Source: Limnanthes douglasii subsp. nivea (Eukaryota; Streptophyta; Magnoliopsida; Brassicales; Limnanthaceae). Taken from it: a stretch of 64,000 nt of DNA. The stretch is from positions 248,680,925 to 248,744,924 of the forward strand of contig JAUPFV010000001.1 of assembly GCA_036936605.1 (NCBI GenBank), in the 5' to 3' direction. Under the pieces are notes generated by a model. The model searched no databases. It saw only the letters and a program-made list of their open reading frames with translations, and had not been told where the DNA came from. Positions 10,812 through 22,604 of the stretch are shown here, in pieces (position 1 is the stretch's first letter; every line of letters starts with the position of its first letter). The position numbers were made by a program, and so were the translations under genes.

Positions 10812-13360
10812 ATGAAGAACGAGGCTGTCGAGGAGAGGGTCGGGAGAGAAGTAGCCTGAGCCGTTTCGTTATCCGAGGGAGAAGAAGCCCCGGATCGGGA
10901 GCCATATACCCGGGGTCGGGACAAACGGTCGACCCTCATCATGACTAGAAGACAGCTCTTGGAAGACATTGCCAGGCTGAACGCTGAAAGGGAGCGGATG
11001 TTAGACGAGAAAAGGCTTCGGGAAGGAAAAGGAAAAGAGCCGTTCGTGGATAGCCGCAGCGGAGGCAACCCGGTTGCGGGACACCGCATCGAAGCCTGAC
11101 ATGTCAGATATTATCGGGAGCCTCGTACCGAGGTGGGGCAAAATACCAGAGAACAGCGGTACCCAAAGGATAACCGCGGTGTTTCCGCCGATTACACCTC
11201 GGATGACTCGTCAGGAAGGGAGTACCAACGACGGGAAATGATGAACAAACGCGCACAGAAAAATCGTTCCCGACACCACAGAGAACCCCGATCACCCTCT
11301 CCGAAGTACAAAAAAGGTAGCACCGAAAAGCAAACACCAGTGTCATTTGAGAAAGAAATGCCTGCCAACAGCAGGGAAGAGCGGGTAGCACTGCCTCAAG
11401 TGCAATGGCAACCTTCGAACAGCCAGAACCAAGGGTACAGAACCAGCAACCAATTTATCAATCCAGGGGATGAGGGACTTTACGGAGTTCGAACAGAAGG
11501 ACTCGGAGGTGGAACGTTCGGGTACGGGATGTATTGAAGAGCTTCACCATTGTCCGATGAGATACTAGCGGGGAAACTTCCGAAGAGGTTCGATATTTCC
11601 AAATTGGAAAAATATGACGGGAAGAAGGACCCGGATAACCACTTGGAAGCCTTCAAAAACTTCATGCTGAGTTTCGACAATAACGATAAACTCCTACGTA
11701 GGGCATTTTCGATGACATTCCGGGACCGGGCATCCAAGTGGTACTACCAGTTACCACAAGGCTGCATCAAAATCTTCGGGATGTTCTGGACGATGTTTAG
11801 ACAATATTTCGTCGGAATCAAGAGTTTCCGAGCCAACGGAGACACTATTAAGAATTGTAAGCAGATGCTGGGGGAGAGCCTCATGAAGTATACCAGGCGT
11901 TCTATCGACGCTAAAACCGACCTGGACCATTGCGAGGAAAACGTGGCGCTGACCGCGTATCGCTTGGGCTTGCTCCCGGGACCAATGAAGCAAGCGGTAA
12001 CCAAAAAGCAAGCATTCACTTTTTCCGCCCTTCTGGCTCAAATAGAAAAACAAATACTGATCTAAGAAACCGAGGCGTCCGAGCTAGCTGCCCAAATTCA
12101 GTAGAGCGGCAAGCGGCGGTCGTATAAGACGAGGGACCCAATCCAGCTACGCTCAGGCAGCCCAGCCGGTTAGCACAATACCCCCGACCCAGTCCTTACC
12201 TATCAAGCCTTTGGCTCCCCCGAGCCCAAAAAACGAAGCAGACGAGCCAAACGGTTTCACGGCCCATATCTAACAAATGGATCCGCGCTGCTTATTTCGC
12301 CGACCTGACGGAATGTGTATCGTCAATCTACGAAAAAACTAAGAAAAACGGGATGTATCGAAGGCCCTTTCGAATACCAACGCCTCGGGAACAGAGGAAT
12401 AACCGTCATTGTCGCTATCACGAGGAAGTGAGGCACGATACCAAGGACTGAATTTCCCTCAAAAAAGAAATACAGATGCTCATAGAGCACGTAAACCTCT
12501 TGGAATATGTAAAGAAGAAACCCCAACAGAGCACAACTTCGAGAGAAGTCGTGACGATTCCGAGGCCCGAAACCGCTATGACCATTTCCGAAGTCACCGA
12601 CCCTTTTGTTGTTTCAATTGAATACCTCGACCCCGATACAAATCGCAACATCATCGGGATCATCGAGGAGGAAGCTGAGGAAAGCGTCGGTAATGTAAAA
12701 AACCTTTATAAATTCTTTGAATCTCTGACTATCTTCGATGGAGATTCTATGGCAAGTACCACACACTCTTCCAGAAAAAGGCATCTCGTGAATCTAACCA
12801 TCCAATTAGAGGCTCGGACTTACCCACACTCCAAAAGTGTCCTGTCACCGATCCTATATTTTGACGACAACGACATAAGAGATATAGGCGGCCCTCACGA
12901 GGATGCCATCGTGATCGGGGCGGCAATTGCGGGAGAGGAGGTCCGACGTATCTTAATGGATACCGGTAGTTCGGCCAACATAATCTTCGCGTCCACTTTC
13001 GCCAAATTTAGGACACTTCCGGTCATCACGCAGTCGGATCGTACCATTGTGGGATTTACGAGGTTAGCAACTGACGTTATTGGAGAATTTGAGGGCATCG
13101 TTCAGCTAGGCCGCGGTCCATTTAAGAAGGAGGTCACCGTTTTATTCGTGGTAGTAGACGCACCGGCTTCCCATAATGCAATTTTCGGAAGATCATGGAT
13201 ATCGCGAATGCATGCGGTATCATCCACGGTCCATCAATGTTTAAAATACGTAGTCGGGAACAACGTGGGTATAGTCCGAAGCAGCCAGAAAGCAGTGCGG
13301 GAATGCTACCGGGCGGCGTTGGCACCCAAAAAAGATCAAGAGATGGATCAGGCACGAGAA
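10812..13360 (+). pseudogene. Element B gag-protease, broken
   Basis: The ATG at 10812 matches the start in element E (REV and DKRSTLIMTR blocks follow). The frame is broken early: CGA has become TGA soon after the start, TGG has become TGA near 11535, and TAA ends a segment at 12063. Frames also shift around 12063-12475. Recognisable parts are the retrotransposon gag domain at 11550-12062 (KLEKYDGKKDPDNHLEAF onward), the knuckle region with a CRYH-like pattern at about 12410-12450, and the aspartic protease at 12476-13360 with the active-site box MDTGSSAN. The stretch from 12476 to the UAG at 13361 is open (295 codons). The UAG continues in frame into pol. Confidence 0.85.
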
Positions 13361-13384
13361 TAGCAGTTAAAGGGGCTCCCCCTG
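13361..13384 (+). promoter_or_regulatory. Putative leaky UAG and downstream hairpin, element B
   Basis: The stop between protease and RT reads TAGCAGTTA, matching the readthrough context UAG-CAR-YYA known from tobacco mosaic virus. Eight bases later GGGGCTCCCC can fold back on itself. The downstream pol frame is the same as the upstream frame. Function is inferred. Confidence 0.6.
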
Positions 13385-16218
13385 GGGTCATTGCCCGTTG
13401 ATGATCCTAGGGAATCTCCTAGCTATTTGACTACCGACGAAGAATGTGAACAACACCCGTTTGCCGAAGGTAAAGTTCTGCAGATGGGGATCTGTTTGTC
13501 ATCAATCTTCAGGGAGCAGTTGTTGTCCTTACTGCGGGAGAATTTAGATTTATTCGCATGGTGCTCGAGCCACGTAACAGGAGGCCCAGAGTCTTGCTTT
13601 ATTCACAGGCTAACTGTCAACAAAAACTTCAGACCTGTCTCTCAAAAGCGTCGGGTTTTTGCCCCGGAAAAGGCAGACATTATTCTACGCGAAGTCGAAA
13701 GAATGATCAGCGTCGGGCACATAAAGGAAGCAAGTTACCCGCTGTGGACCTCCAATCCTGTTCTGGTAAAGAAGAAAAACGGGAAGTGGAGGATGTGCGT
13801 GGACTTCATCCGAAGGACCCTTTCCCAATGCCGAGGATTGACCAATTGGTAGATTCGACCTCGGGAAATAGACTGCTGTCCTTAATGGATGCATACGCCG
13901 GATATAATCAGATCAGGTTGCACCCAGCAGATCAGGAAAACACCACGTTTATAACGGGCCAAGGCCAATATTGCTACAAGGTCATGCCGTTCAGACTGAA
14001 AAATGCCGGAGCAACGTACCAGAGGCTAGTTAATAAAACATTCGAGGACCAAATCGGAAGGAATATAGAGGTCTACATTGATGACATGTTAGTCAAAAGC
14101 GGCACGGACGAGGACCATCTTACCGATTTGCGAGAAACTTTTGATAACCTCAGGAGTATAAACCTCAAGCTCAACCCCGAAAAATGCTCATTCGGGGTCA
14201 GGTCAGGCAAGTTCCTAGGTTTCTTTGTCAGCGAAAAGGGGATTGAGGCCGATCCCATCCAGCTCCGAGCTCTTACTGATATGACCCCGCCCAAGAACAT
14301 CAAGGAAGTCCAGATCCTAACTGGGCGTTTGGCTGCTCTGAATCGTTTTATCTCTCGTTCGTCTGACAAATTCGCTCCATTTTTTCAGGTCTTGAGAAAT
14401 GCCAAGAATTTCGCGTGGATACCCGAATGTAACGAAGCATTCTTAGGGATTAAGCGATATTTATCGTCCCCGAACCTCTTAACTAAGCCTCTGACTGGCG
14501 AAACCCTTTTTCTTTACATTGCGGTTACAGATTTTGCAGTTAGTGCGACCTTGATGAGCGAGTCGGGACCAGCCCCTACAGCGGTCTACTTTGTAAGCAA
14601 AAGATTACTGGAGGCGGAAACGCGGTATTTAAGGCTGGAGAAAATGGCCTTAGCCTTAGTAATCGCAGCACGGAAAATGCGGCCATACTTTCAAGCGCAT
14701 CCCATCATCGTCCGTACCTCATTTCCGCTCAAGTACGTCCTCCAGCGACCGGACATGTCGGGGAGAATGTCTAAATGGTCGGTCGAGTTAGGTGATTTCG
14801 ACATCAACTTTGAGCCTCAGATAGCCCTCAAAGGCCAAGTTCTGGATGATTTTTTAGTGAAGTTCCATTCCGAGCGTCCGGATCCGGATGCACCATCTGG
14901 AGAGGACGAACCAAATGAGTGGATCATCCGCATCGATGGGGGGGGGCAAACGTCAGTGGTTGCGGAGCGGGCATACAAATAGTAACCCCGACAAACATCA
15001 GTATGCAACAGGCCATCCGATTCGGATTTCCTACCTCAAACACCGAAGCCGAGTACGAAGCTGCCCTGGCCGGACTGCAGCTAGCATAGGTATGTGGCGC
15101 GAGGCAAGTACGCCTCATTAGTGATTCCCAGCTTCTGATAAAGCAAGCCTCGGGGGCCTCGGAAGCCAGGAAAGAGCATCTGGTCCAGTATTTAGCTGCG
15201 CTAAGGGTGCTAGCTGCCTCATTTGTCAAAATCACGTACGAACACGTCCCAAGAAGCGAGAACATGGTGGCAGACTCCTTAGCATCAGCTTCCTGCTCAA
15301 GCAATTACCCCTGGGTAACCGAGCAAGAGAACCCATCCATCATCAAAAGGCAGGAGCTTGGTAACCGACCTGAAATTGCTTGCCAAATTTCCTCGGTAAC
15401 TATTTCAGATTGGCGACGTGATATCATAGCTTTTCTCGCCGAAGGTCGACTACCAGACGATGGCGCATCGGCTCGGAAGGTCCGCAACAAGGCTCGAGGT
15501 TACGTGTTATCGGGCGACATATTATACAAAAAGTCATTTAGCCGCCCATTGCTAAGGTGTCTAGGGATCCACGAGTCACAAATAATTGTATCTGAGCTAC
15601 ATGATGGAGAGGGTGCGGCTCATTATGGCTACAAAGCCTTAATTAGAAGAATTTTTCTCACCGGATTTTATTGGCCGATGATAGCAGCGGACGCACAGCA
15701 AATAGTAAAAACTTGTGATACCTGTCAAAGATTTGCGAACGCGATAACCGTACCTGCAGTCCCTTTAGAATCCATATCAGAAGGATTGCCCTTCGACCAA
15801 TGGGGAATCGACCTTGTATGGTATGGACGCGGCCACTCCGGCAGAATCCATTTTTCCATCTTTCAGGATCGGTACCTACGATGACAACACAAATGAAGAC
15901 GACAGCCGGCTTGCTCTCAACCTCATATAAGAAAAACGGAGTCGGGCTCAGCTAAATTCTTTACACTATCAGACACTGATGAGAAGTCCGTATGCGTCTA
16001 AAGTACGCCGTCGGGAGTTTAAAGTCGGTGACAAGGTTTTGAGACGCGTTTTTCTGCACACCAAAGACAAAAGCCTCGGCAAACTCGCCCCGAACTGGGA
16101 AGGACTATACAAAGTAATAGAAAGAATTAAGAGCGGGACATATCGTTTGGAAAACAAACTCGGGCACTTGTTAAGACTGCCATGGAACATCGAGCATCTG
16201 AAATTGTATTTAGAGTAA
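13364..16218 (+). pseudogene. Element B pol: RT-RNase H-aRNase H-integrase, broken
   Basis: Pol continues in the protease frame after the UAG. The N-terminal pol and RT start are open to 13852. There a deletion of about two dozen bases, relative to element E, removes the TDLNRACP stretch after MCVDF and shifts the frame. RT then runs from 13820 with MDAYAGYNQI and YIDDM, followed by the first RNase H (FLYIAVTDFAVSA), open to 14982. The second RNase H (IRIDGG, then ADSL) is split by frameshifts at about 14940-15210. Integrase has its zinc-binding part (ELHDGEGAAH with CDTCQ) at about 15590-15730. After GIDLV at about 15815 it jumps directly to the sequence near the integrase C-terminus. About 190 codons holding the D,D35E core are lost. 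The C-terminal tail at 15979-16218 is open. Confidence 0.88.
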
Positions 16219-16256
16219 TTTTACATGCATGTAATTTGTTAAGCATTGTATGTAAG

Positions 16257-16335
16257 AACTTACCGGTCGGGGATGCACTCTTTCCTACCTCGGTGGCACG
16301 AGAAGGTTTTAACGAGGCATCGATAACGCCCGACC
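16257..16335. other. Conserved block after pol, element B
   Basis: A block with TCGGGGATGCACTCTTTCC and GGTTTTAACGAGGCA follows the pol stop. Related blocks occur in C (26085-26140), D (37031-37080) and E (56659-56716) at the same place. It is noncoding and its role is unknown. Confidence 0.65.
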
Positions 16336-16440
16336 CCCCTTTGTCAGAATTAATCAAAAAAATTTGCCTTCCAATTTTGAAGTATTACAAACTAGGTCAG
16401 TTGACGAGCTGGTCGTCGCTTGTTCTTACTAATCTTGATG

Positions 16441-16800
16441 GATCTACATCTTAAAATTCCCGACCCTAAGGGAAATTTTCAATGTTACATTGATCTACAG
16501 AACCTTCATTGGTTTTTCAGTTTTCGAACTGATCTACATCTTAATATTCCCGACCCTAAAGGAAATTTTCAATGTTCTATTGATCTACAGAACCTTCATT
16601 GGTTTTTCAGTTTTCGAACTGATCTACATCTTAAAATTCCCGACCCTAAGGGAAATTTTTAATGTTCCATTGATCTATAGAACCTTCATTGGTTTTTCAT
16701 TTTTCGAACTGATCTACATCTTAAAATTCCCGACCCTAAGGGAAATTTTCAATGTTACATTGATTTACATAACCTTTATGGGTTTTTTAGTTTTCGACTG
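16441..16800 (+). repeat. 90-bp tandem array, element B
   Basis: There are four head-to-tail copies of a 90-bp unit, starting at 16441, 16531, 16621 and 16711, each beginning GATCTACATC. The last copy is more diverged. The array lies between the convergent ends of pol and the antisense gene. Open frames through it are repeat artefacts. Confidence 0.95.
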
Positions 16801-17040
16801 ATCCACATTTTACGTTACCGACCATACGAAAACTTTTCAATCCAACACCGATTTCTCGGGGATCCGACCCTACCATGCATCTATAAAAACACTATAGAAA
16901 AAAACACCCAATAAAATATAAACATGCGAGAAACATTAATTGTCTGAGAATTTTGTTTACAGATGGAGATCGATAGGGGACTCCGCAGTCCCCAAAAGTC
17001 AAAAAATAAAAAACAAAAAAACAAAAAAAGGGCGTCGGGA

Positions 17041-19587
17041 TCACGCATCATCTTCCTTCGACCCGGTGTCGTCCGACTCATCTTCACATACAACGTCAGA
17101 AGGGCGGTCCTCTTCCGGCACATCCAGCCACATCGACCCGAGGGAAAGGTCCAGGAAGCGGTTATGAAACGACAACACATAAGCAGCCTTGGCTTCAGTT
17201 GTCTCCTTCTCCATCCATTGTTTGCACTTGTCGGCAAATGCAGTGTTCGCAGCTTTCAGATCATGGATCTCCTGCGTCAGGGTAGCGGCACGATCTTCCC
17301 TGGCCTTCTTTGCTTCTTCCATGTCTTGTTCGGCCTCCACAACCCGCCCCTCTGCTAGTTCCCGAGCCGCGTTCGCCTTCCGCACCTCCTCTTCCAGACC
17401 AGCAACCCTTGCCTCTGCGCCCGCCAGTTTGTGGCCCAGCTCAATCGCCCGACGCTCCTTCATGGCCATTGGTACAAGCAAATTGTACAAAGAAAGGGCT
17501 AGTCCATCGATTCCCTGCAGCGGGAAAGTGTGTGGACTGCCGAGCATAGACATCACTGGGTACTTTGTGCCACTCGATGACGCCGCGGCAGGGTTCGAGG
17601 ATTTCGATGGGCTAGCATCGTCAGGGATTACCACCACGGGGGCTAACTTCAAACTTCCGTCAACCCTCTCATATTGATCGAAGAGCTCTGGAACAGTGAT
17701 ATTTTCAACACCAGGGACCGCACCACTTTCTCTCCTTCAGCGTTTGGTTTTCCTAGCCCGAGCTCCATCCACCTCGGCCTTTCCCTTCCGCTTCAGCGCC
17801 AGATCCTGAGTCGGTGGCGCTTCATCGCCCTCAGCAGCAGCTTCATCCTGAGGACCGCGAGCCTCAGCCTCTTCAGCACCGTTAACGTCTTGTTCGACCT
17901 CATCGTCGGATTTTGGGCGCTTACTAGGCGCCTTGTTACGCTTCGGCAAAAACAGGTGTGTATCAGGTGCTTCTGTCTTTGCGATTAAGTCGTCCGTACT
18001 TGGGGGCTGACGCAGCTGGTCAATTGTAAGCACCTCTGATGAACAACGCCAAAGGTTGCTCATGATCAGATTTGTATTCTTAAATGCCCGATGCATCGCC
18101 CGACCCCAGTGCTGTTTAGCATAATTCTTCAGCACTTGGAAGGTAGCCTTGCCCGCTTTGAAGTAGTCCTTCTTCAGCCCCTGGACAAACTCCTTCGACA
18201 CTGCACAAAGGTTCGGATTAAATAAATAAATAAATAAATAAATGCGAGAAGCTTACCATCAGGAACCCAGGTCCGCAGCAGTAGCCTCGGATTCTCTCGG
18301 CTATAAGGGCGGTCATTCTCCCAGCAGCCACTTAAAAAGATGAAGCGGTGCTTCCAACCCTTGTCGCCCTCAAGAAAATCGTTCACTATCTTCCAGGTGT
18401 TTGCAAAGGAAGAATAGAATAAAGGCGACTTCGGAGATTTAGACAGCCCGGACAGGGCTATGTACTGCTCTATGGGCATAACCCGACCTGAAAGGCGCGA
18501 GGCCATTATGCAGGACATCAGCGTGTACCAGGCGTTGGGTGTCAGCTGAAAGGGGCAGATCTGCAGGGTTCTGAAATGCAGAACAATTTTGGGGTCCAGG
18601 GGGAATCTTAGGCCCCAGTTGAATAGCTCGGTAAAAACCACGATTTCTCGTGACCGAACAAGTACGGGGGTCTCCCATGAATTGGAAACCTAACAGTGAC
18701 GCACTCGGGGATGCCCCACCGAACCAGCAGCTCTGTCTGTTCCGCAGCATAGAAGTAGAGCTACTTGCCTTCAAACAGAGAAATGACGGAGTCCGCGGGC
18801 AACCAACGATGATAAGTAGTGGTAATGATCGCCTTTATCTCCTCAGGAAGTGGCTCCGCGGGAGGGGCCGCAGCATTCCCAGCAGCACCACCGTCTCCAA
18901 CAGGCAGAGCGTCTGCATCCGACTCCTCGGTATTTACTACCGGGATTTTATCAGAACTAAGGGCACCGGCCGCGCCCGGTCGGCAGGGTTAGAACAGCTA
19001 CCAGAGTGGGTCGGATGAGCCTCGTTTTATTCTCGACGGGCGCGTTCAGGATCTATTTCTGCGGGAGTCAGTGCCCGTTTGTTAAGACCTAAAAAAGTCA
19101 CAGCTGTATTAGTACCGGTTTGGTATCCTCGTATGGAGGGAGTAAGCTGAACCATCTTAAGGAATTTACCTCCCGCTGGAGAAGTCGGAGAACTGGTCTC
19201 TCCCATAGAAATAAATTGGCCTCTTCCGCAACGTCGGGATGGAAAAGGAGGCGCGGTAGCGTAGGAATTAACTGACGAAGGCGTTGGACGACTTAGTGGG
19301 GCAATGGGGAGTGAGGAGAGCTGCTGTTAGAAGATATGGTAATAGGCTCCGGGGTCGGAACACCAGATGGTTCAGGCAAGGAGAAGGGCTCAGCAGGGGT
19401 CGGATGAGCAATAACAGGGTCGTGGGGCTGCGGTACGGGTGTAAATTGGTTTGGTGTTAGGGCTCCAAATTAGTCCCGCGCATCGGTATTCTTCAGCACG
19501 GTCACCGATGCTAGCCCAGTCCACAAATCCGAACACTGGTTGCTTCTTCTTGGGTTTTGGTTTCCGCTTCGGGTAACTATGTCTCAT
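17041..19587 (-). pseudogene. Element B antisense gene (aORF), broken
   Basis: This is read on the minus strand, opposite to gag-pol. The ATG at 19587 opens a basic N-terminal block, then WASIGDRAEEYRCAGLIW, which matches the aORF starts in D and E. The frame is lost after about 65 codons. The central domain (ELFNWGLRFPLDP, LTPNAWYTLMSCIM, FLSGCWEN) is open at 18641-18257. A GT-AG intron (18256-18201) separates it from exon 2 (18200-17737), which has SNLWRCSSEVLTIDQLR and a basic stretch. After a frameshift, 17652-17041 encodes a coiled coil, EKETTEAKAAYVLS, WLDVPEEDRP and an acidic tail. The central domain resembles the putative gypsy-type transposon family (Transposase_28). The biochemical role is unknown. 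Confidence 0.8.
18201..18256 (-). other. Intron of element B aORF
   Basis: On the minus strand it begins GTAAGC and ends TTTGTGCAG, 56 nt long. It includes a TTTA microsatellite. Joining the flanks keeps phase 1 and joins WVPD to SKEFVQGL, as in element E. Confidence 0.75.
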
Positions 19588-19669
19588 AAAACGAGCTTTC
19601 TCTCTACAAAAATCCGAGCATCAATTCCTCTCTCTAGAACGCTTATGAGAGCAATGTTTGTTCATAAGG

Positions 19670-19677
19670 TATTTATA
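19670..19677 (-). promoter_or_regulatory. TATA box of element B aORF
   Basis: The minus strand reads CCTATAAATACC here, 83 bases upstream of the aORF ATG. The same sequence stands upstream of the aORF in D and E. A TTCTAGAGAGAG motif follows it, as in C and E. Confidence 0.7.
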
Positions 19678-20175
19678 GGCAACTCTCTCTAGCCGTTGCA
19701 TGCACGGGGAAGTCCAAACGGTGGAAAGAAGCGGGAAGTCGAAAGGTTTTCTTGAGAAGCTGTGTAAACAAGCACGCCTCGAGTAGTCGGTCAACACGTG
19801 TCGCTCTTGGTCAGAAAAACGCAACACGCGTGGGCTTGCTAGGTCAGACAGAGATGCTAGATGGGCCACCCCAACCCGAAAAGATGTGACCGATCAAGGC
19901 CCATAACGGTGTCACATAGGAGCGAAAGCAGACCCAAAACGACTCAAGAACAATATGCGGGATAAGCGTTCCCGACCATATCTGTACAAACGAGAAGGGT
20001 CGGGCATCAGGTGGAAGGAAAGCATCTGCATCTGACCCTCGAACGAAAATGTGAACGGGCGGGCGTCAGATGGAAGGGAAGTTCTGCCCTTCAGAAAACC
20101 TAGATCGATCCAGAGGCAAAGGTACAGAGGCATTTTGAGCTAAACCATCTAAGAGTCTTCACTCCTTCCGCTCCC

Positions 20176-20192
20176 GAAGACTGGGGGGCTAC
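20176..20192 (+). other. Element B polypurine tract
   Basis: GAAGACTGGGGGGCTAC directly precedes the 3' LTR start TGATAAGG. D and E have the same tract. Confidence 0.85.
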
Positions 20193-20512
20193 TGATAAGG
20201 GAGCAATTCGCCGATAATAAGAGCAAGGAGCCAATTGTGAATAGAAGGAAGTTAAAATGTCTAATAGGGTATTTATCATAAATTAGAGAGTAATTTGTAA
20301 ACAATATATATAATAAGGGACTCAAAGGGAAATAAAGTAAGCCCACCACATAAACGGGTCCACCTTCCCATACTATAAAAGGGGATTCTTTATTCTTGGT
20401 AGGTGGGACATTCCACATTATTATATTCTCTTTGCTCTTTCTCTCTCTACACTCTCTCTCTAGTCACATCAGATTCAAGATTCAATATATTCCCTAGTCA
20501 TTTATTTTCTCA
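20193..20512 (+). repeat. Element B 3' LTR
   Basis: This is 320 bp, starting TGATAAGG and ending TTTTCTCA. It contains the TATA-like ACTATAAAAGG. It is complete, unlike the 5' copy. Confidence 0.88.
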
Positions 20513-21029
20513 TAAAAAACCATGATTATAAGCACCAAAACTAACAAAACAAGATAAAAACGCATCAATTGCAGGATCATACTCCTATATTAAAAAAATT
20601 TCGTCAATTAACTTGATCTAATCTAAATAATAACTCGGCTATAAGATTTGGAAACATCACCAAACACCTAGTATGTTGCTTTAGAAATATAATTCTTAGT
20701 TAACCGATATAATAAACCAAACTTGTATATGCTTTTAAAAAGCATAATAAGTTCTTTAGGTGTGATAATAGGTTTCGACCTTAAATCTTAAATGTTTTTA
20801 GTTAATACAATGTCAAAACCAAAAATTTCATTATTATTTGATCTAAACACATCATCACAAGTATGATGTTACTTACTTTATATATATATATATATACACA
20901 CCTAATAACATAATCCTCCCATACATGAACCAACCATTCACAACCAGTTGAATTCCTCAATCTGCACTCCATCATATTGTTTATGTTATGATATGAACGG
21001 TTTTGTAGTTAGATTAGGCATGATCGAAT
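20513..21029. other. AT-rich DNA, nothing recognised
   Basis: It holds a short TA microsatellite at about 20878-20896. No gene or repeat can be supported. Confidence 0.5.
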
Positions 21030-22604
21030 TTCGTCTTGCCTTGTTTTATCCGTAGGCAAAATATGACAAGTTTGTAGGTAAAGATTCAATTATTAATTTA
21101 TCATGTTCGTTATACTTTAGGAAAGATAATACATATTATGACATGCTTGTTTACCTAAAAAGTATTGCATGCCTTTAGTATTGAAACATAATCTATTACA
21201 TATAAAATATATAATGTCTGAATCGTAGTAACTAAATAAAAATGACAAATTATAACATGTTTTATTTATCAACAAAGTTCGCCGTGACTTTCATAGTGAA
21301 ACATATTTTTAAAGAGAATTGTACAAAACATATCAAATCAAAAGCATGATGAAAATATATATAATGTGCATCTTTTATACCTTTAGATAAGATATGCAAG
21401 ATTGTGTTGTTACATTAAGCACGTTATAATTTATCATAACTTTTTGTATCCATAGACAAAACATCACATATGTTTGTAAGTAAAGAATCAATTAAAAATT
21501 TATCTTTTTATCAATTCACATATTGCTGGAAGCATACCTTTAGTAATGCTGATAATATCCGAAGGACATTTCGGACAAACAAAATAAAAGACAAAAGATG
21601 AACAATAGTTTGAGGGGAACAATAACTCAGTTATGTGTCTAGTAGCTCATTTCTTAGGCCTGCTGGCTTATATGCATGACCCGACTATAAGGTTCGACCC
21701 ACACGGCCCATGGGTCAGGTAAAAACACTATAAATACCACAACCAACATCATTAAGAGGGGTTGAACTTTTTCCAAAAATATTTAATATAAGCACACACC
21801 TCATTTCTCTCACAACCCTTTAGAAAAACAATTAATATCCACCAACTAAAGTTTTTTCCCATTTTTACCCATAATTGAGATTTTACCATCACTAATTTTG
21901 TTATATCGTTAGGGAATAAATGACTTATTATGACATATTTGTTTACCTAATTTTTTTTCATGCATTTCATATTGAAACATAATCATTTACATACAAAATC
22001 TAACACGTCTTACTTAAAAAATGAAAGAAGTATGGCAGATTATAACATGCATTATTTATTACCAATATTTTTCATGGATTTCACGCGGAAGTATATTTTA
22101 AATAGAATATAACAAAACACTCAAACATAAAAAACATGACATAAATAATATAATTGTGCATCTTTTCACACCCTTAGGCAATGCATGAAATGTTTTGTAG
22201 GATATACAGTGTGTTATAATTTGGCGTGCCTTGTTATGTATATAGGCAAGGTATGTTAGATGTTTGTGGGTTAAAAATCAATTAAAAATTATCCATGCCT
22301 TGTTATATCTTTAGGAAAGACACGAGTACCATGTTTATTTGCATACAAAATCTATATCTTGTTGAAATATAATTATTTACTTCAAAAAATTAAGGAGGTG
22401 TGACAATTTAACGTGCCCTATTTATCAATAAAGTTATCATACCTTTTATACCAAAACAAATCTTAGACACAATTTACAAAATATGTCAAACACAAAAAGT
22501 AGGATATAAACAACATAATGTCAATCTTTTTATACCTTTAGACAAGACATTAAATATCTTTTAGTTACATTAAACATGTTATAATATGTCATGTCTTGTC
22601 ATTG
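21030..22604. repeat. Degenerate ~400-bp tandem repeat, about three copies
   Basis: Anchor motifs recur at even spacing once the inserted LTR is removed. TTATACTTTAGGAAAGATAA is at about 21112, a relative at about 21900, and another at about 22303. A GTGCATCTTTT motif is at about 21368, 22155 and 22523. The unit is near 400 bp and the copies are strongly diverged. It may be an old satellite block. Element C begins exactly where the third copy ends. Confidence 0.6.
21508..21894 (+). repeat. Solo LTR of family A
   Basis: It matches the element A LTRs in plus orientation, including ACTATAAATACC and the ends seen at 341-348 and 4358. No internal element sequence lies beside it. It interrupts the tandem repeat. 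The target duplication is not clear after decay. Confidence 0.7.

Larger units (their letters stand above)
10539..20512 (+). mobile_element. Element B: Ty3/Gypsy Tat-lineage retrotransposon, defective
   Basis: In order it contains a truncated 5' LTR, primer binding site, gag, protease, RT, RNase H, second RNase H, gutted integrase, a 90-bp tandem array, an antisense gene, polypurine tract and 3' LTR. The dual RNase H is a Tat-lineage hallmark. The 201 bp of shared LTR sequence differ by two substitutions and one small indel, so the insertion is fairly young although the coding regions are broken. No clear target duplication can be read because the left end is chimeric. Confidence 0.9.

Noticed and set aside
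10721..11089. 122-codon minus-strand frame, also present at 1089-1457
   Set aside because: It is antisense to the gag start of B and covers the primer binding site. The duplication explains why it occurs twice.
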